DNA from: an uncultured Eubacteriales bacterium
Lineage (GTDB): Bacteria; Bacillota; Clostridia; Oscillospirales; Acutalibacteraceae
Direction: 5' to 3'
Assembly: GCA_900321665.1 (NCBI GenBank)
Contig: ONWY01000005.1
Span: 1-15,939, forward strand
DNA: 15,939 nucleotides
In this document: piece after piece, positions 15,027 through 15,939 of the stretch
How positions within the stretch are numbered: the stretch's first letter is position 1
How the letters are laid out: each line of letters begins with the position of its first letter
Translations under genes and position numbers: made by a program
Notes under the pieces: generated by a model
Seen by the model: the letters and a program-made list of their open reading frames with translations, nothing else
Databases searched by the model: none
Told to the model about the DNA's origin: nothing

Positions 15027-15055
15027 AGAGCTGATTTTTGCAAAAAATCAGCTCT
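15027..15055. repeat. Perfect 13-bp palindrome between terminator and promoter
   Basis: AGAGCTGATTTTT (15027-15039) and its exact reverse complement (15043-15055) flank GCA. The T-run lies inside the stem and no T-run follows on either strand, so it is not a typical terminator. It could be a back-up RNA structure, an operator or an extragenic repeat. Confidence 0.7.
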
Positions 15056-15081
15056 AATTCTTATATTTATTATATAAAATC

Positions 15082-15109
15082 TTGATTTTTATACTCTTTA
15101 TGCTATAAT
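15082..15109 (+). promoter_or_regulatory. Strong extended -10 promoter for the FG-GAP gene
   Basis: TTGATT (15082-15087) and TATAAT (15104-15109) are 16 bases apart, with TGC (15101-15103) making an extended -10. The region is very AT-rich. AGGAG follows at 15131-15135. Confidence 0.8.
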
Positions 15110-15146
15110 ATTTATTATTAATATAAAAATAGGAGTATTATCGCAT

Positions 15147-15939
15147 TTGAAACTGAGAATCAGACAAGCAATTTATATCATATTGGCGCTTGCCGCGCTT
15201 GCACTGCTTATTTTGGTGGTCACGCATTCTCAGTCGCCCGAGTCGCTGATGAATCCGCCGGAGGCAGCGGGTGATTATAAAAGCATTCAAAATGTGATTG
15301 AAAAAACGCTCGATGAAGGCATTATCCTCAAGGCACCGAACGAAGGCAATTTTACCACCTCTATCACCTTTATGGATTTAAACGGCGACAGCGAAAACGA
15401 CGCCATCGCTTTTTATCGCATTAAAAATGATGATACCTCCTCTATCTATATGACCGTCTTGCTCAAAAGCGGTTCAAAGTGGTTAGCCAGCGAGCCGGTA
15501 AAAGGGCAGGGCAACGATGTTCTCGAGTTTGCCGCCGGCGATTTAAACTATGATTCACAGCCCGAGATTGTGGTCGGTTGGAATATGTTTGACAGTAAAG
15601 ATAACAATACGCTTTCCGTTTATGCTGTGGAGGATGAAGGCGGGCAGGTGAAGATACAACCGTGCGACTCCAAGATTTATTCCAAAATGATGGTGGCGGA
15701 TGTTTGCGGCGAGGGCAGAAACGAAATTCTGTTGATTAAAAACACCTTTTATGATGAATCGAGCCCCGCAAACGCTACGGTATATGAATTGGTCGATAAC
15801 ACCTTGAAGCCGCTGAGCGAAACAAAGCTTTACGCCGCAGTCAGCGAGTACAAAACTCTGCAAGCGCAGCCCGTGCAAGGCACCAATGTCTTTTTGCTCG
15901 ATGGCGTGGTAGAAACGCACAGTATGATTACCGAGTTGA
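15147..15939 (+). CDS. Membrane-anchored FG-GAP/VCBS-like repeat protein, 3' truncated by the window
   Basis: An open frame of 264 codons runs to the window end without a stop. It begins MKLRIRQAIYIILALAALAL, a basic then hydrophobic segment that serves as signal peptide or membrane anchor; no lipobox cysteine follows. The rest carries spaced acidic motifs of the FG-GAP/VCBS beta-propeller kind: FMDLNGDSENDAIAFY, AGDLNYDSQPEIVVGW and VADVCGEGRNEILLI, each like a Ca-binding D-x-N-x-D loop followed by a beta strand. It is therefore probably an exported beta-propeller protein that binds a surface or protein partner, with no enzyme motif visible. The start is taken as TTG 15147, with AGGAG (15131-15135) 11 bases upstream, a little long; no better in-frame start was found. 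The remaining C-terminus lies outside the window. Confidence 0.7.
   Translation, partial: MKLRIRQAIYIILALAALALLILVVTHSQSPESLMNPPEAAGDYKSIQNVIEKTLDEGIILKAPNEGNFTTSITFMDLNGDSENDAIAFYRIKNDDTSSIYMTVLLKSGSKWLASEPVKGQGNDVLEFAAGDLNYDSQPEIVVGWNMFDSKDNNTLSVYAVEDEGGQVKIQPCDSKIYSKMMVADVCGEGRNEILLIKNTFYDESSPANATVYELVDNTLKPLSETKLYAAVSEYKTLQAQPVQGTNVFLLDGVVETHSMITEL

Noticed and set aside
15027..15055. Second terminator after cdaR
   Set aside because: The T-run is within the stem and none follows it; a clear terminator is already present at 14987-15019.
1..15939. CRISPR array, tRNA or rRNA gene, insertion sequence
   Set aside because: No regularly spaced repeats, no cloverleaf, no rRNA-like stretch and no transposase frame were seen on either strand.

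Overview
The window looks like a chromosomal segment of a low-to-medium GC Bacillota, most likely an anaerobic Clostridia lineage of the Oscillospirales/Ruminococcaceae kind (inference from gene families, not from a marker gene). Supporting signs are strong AGGAG/AAGGGG ribosome-binding sites, sigma-A-type promoters, a cdaA-cdaR pair, the MEP-pathway gene ispF, PrsA-like membrane foldases, and a DUF3343/cysteine-desulfurase-family pair. All convincing genes are on the plus strand. No gene-free stretch exceeds 300 bases; the longest are about 190 bases before aroF and about 235 bases after it.

Bases 1-133 are odd. A short frame resembling the start of a phage tail tape-measure protein runs into the middle of a prephenate dehydratase ACT domain. 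This looks like an assembly chimera or a recombination scar.

Bases 118-6997 form an aromatic amino acid supra-operon: pheA (3' end only), aroB, aroC, a fused aroE-aroK, aroA, tyrA, and then, after a leader rich in palindromes, aroF (DAHP synthase). Together these give DAHP formation, every shikimate step except 3-dehydroquinate dehydratase, and the branches to phenylalanine and tyrosine. Most genes overlap or nearly touch, as expected for translational coupling. A good terminator closes the block at 7021-7054.

Bases 7087-10774 hold two monocistronic-looking units with near-consensus promoters. Each encodes a single-pass membrane protein of the SurA_N/PrsA-like foldase type. The first has two cytoplasmic zinc ribbons and a degenerate parvulin region; the second has an apparently degenerate and then a canonical parvulin PPIase domain. 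ispF follows, with its own terminator.

Bases 11359-12784 hold a DUF3343 putative sulfur/selenium carrier overlapping a cysteine desulfurase-family gene. Bases 12789-15019 hold cdaA and cdaR (c-di-AMP synthesis and its membrane regulator), with promoter and terminator. The last unit (15082 to the end) has a strong promoter and starts a membrane-anchored protein with FG-GAP/VCBS-like repeats that is cut by the window edge.

The most useful second looks are the phage/pheA junction, the zinc-ribbon foldase, the DUF3343-desulfurase pair, the paired palindromes before aroF, and the matched promoter-leader layout of cdaA and the FG-GAP gene. Nothing here is clearly an undescribed defence or mobile system.
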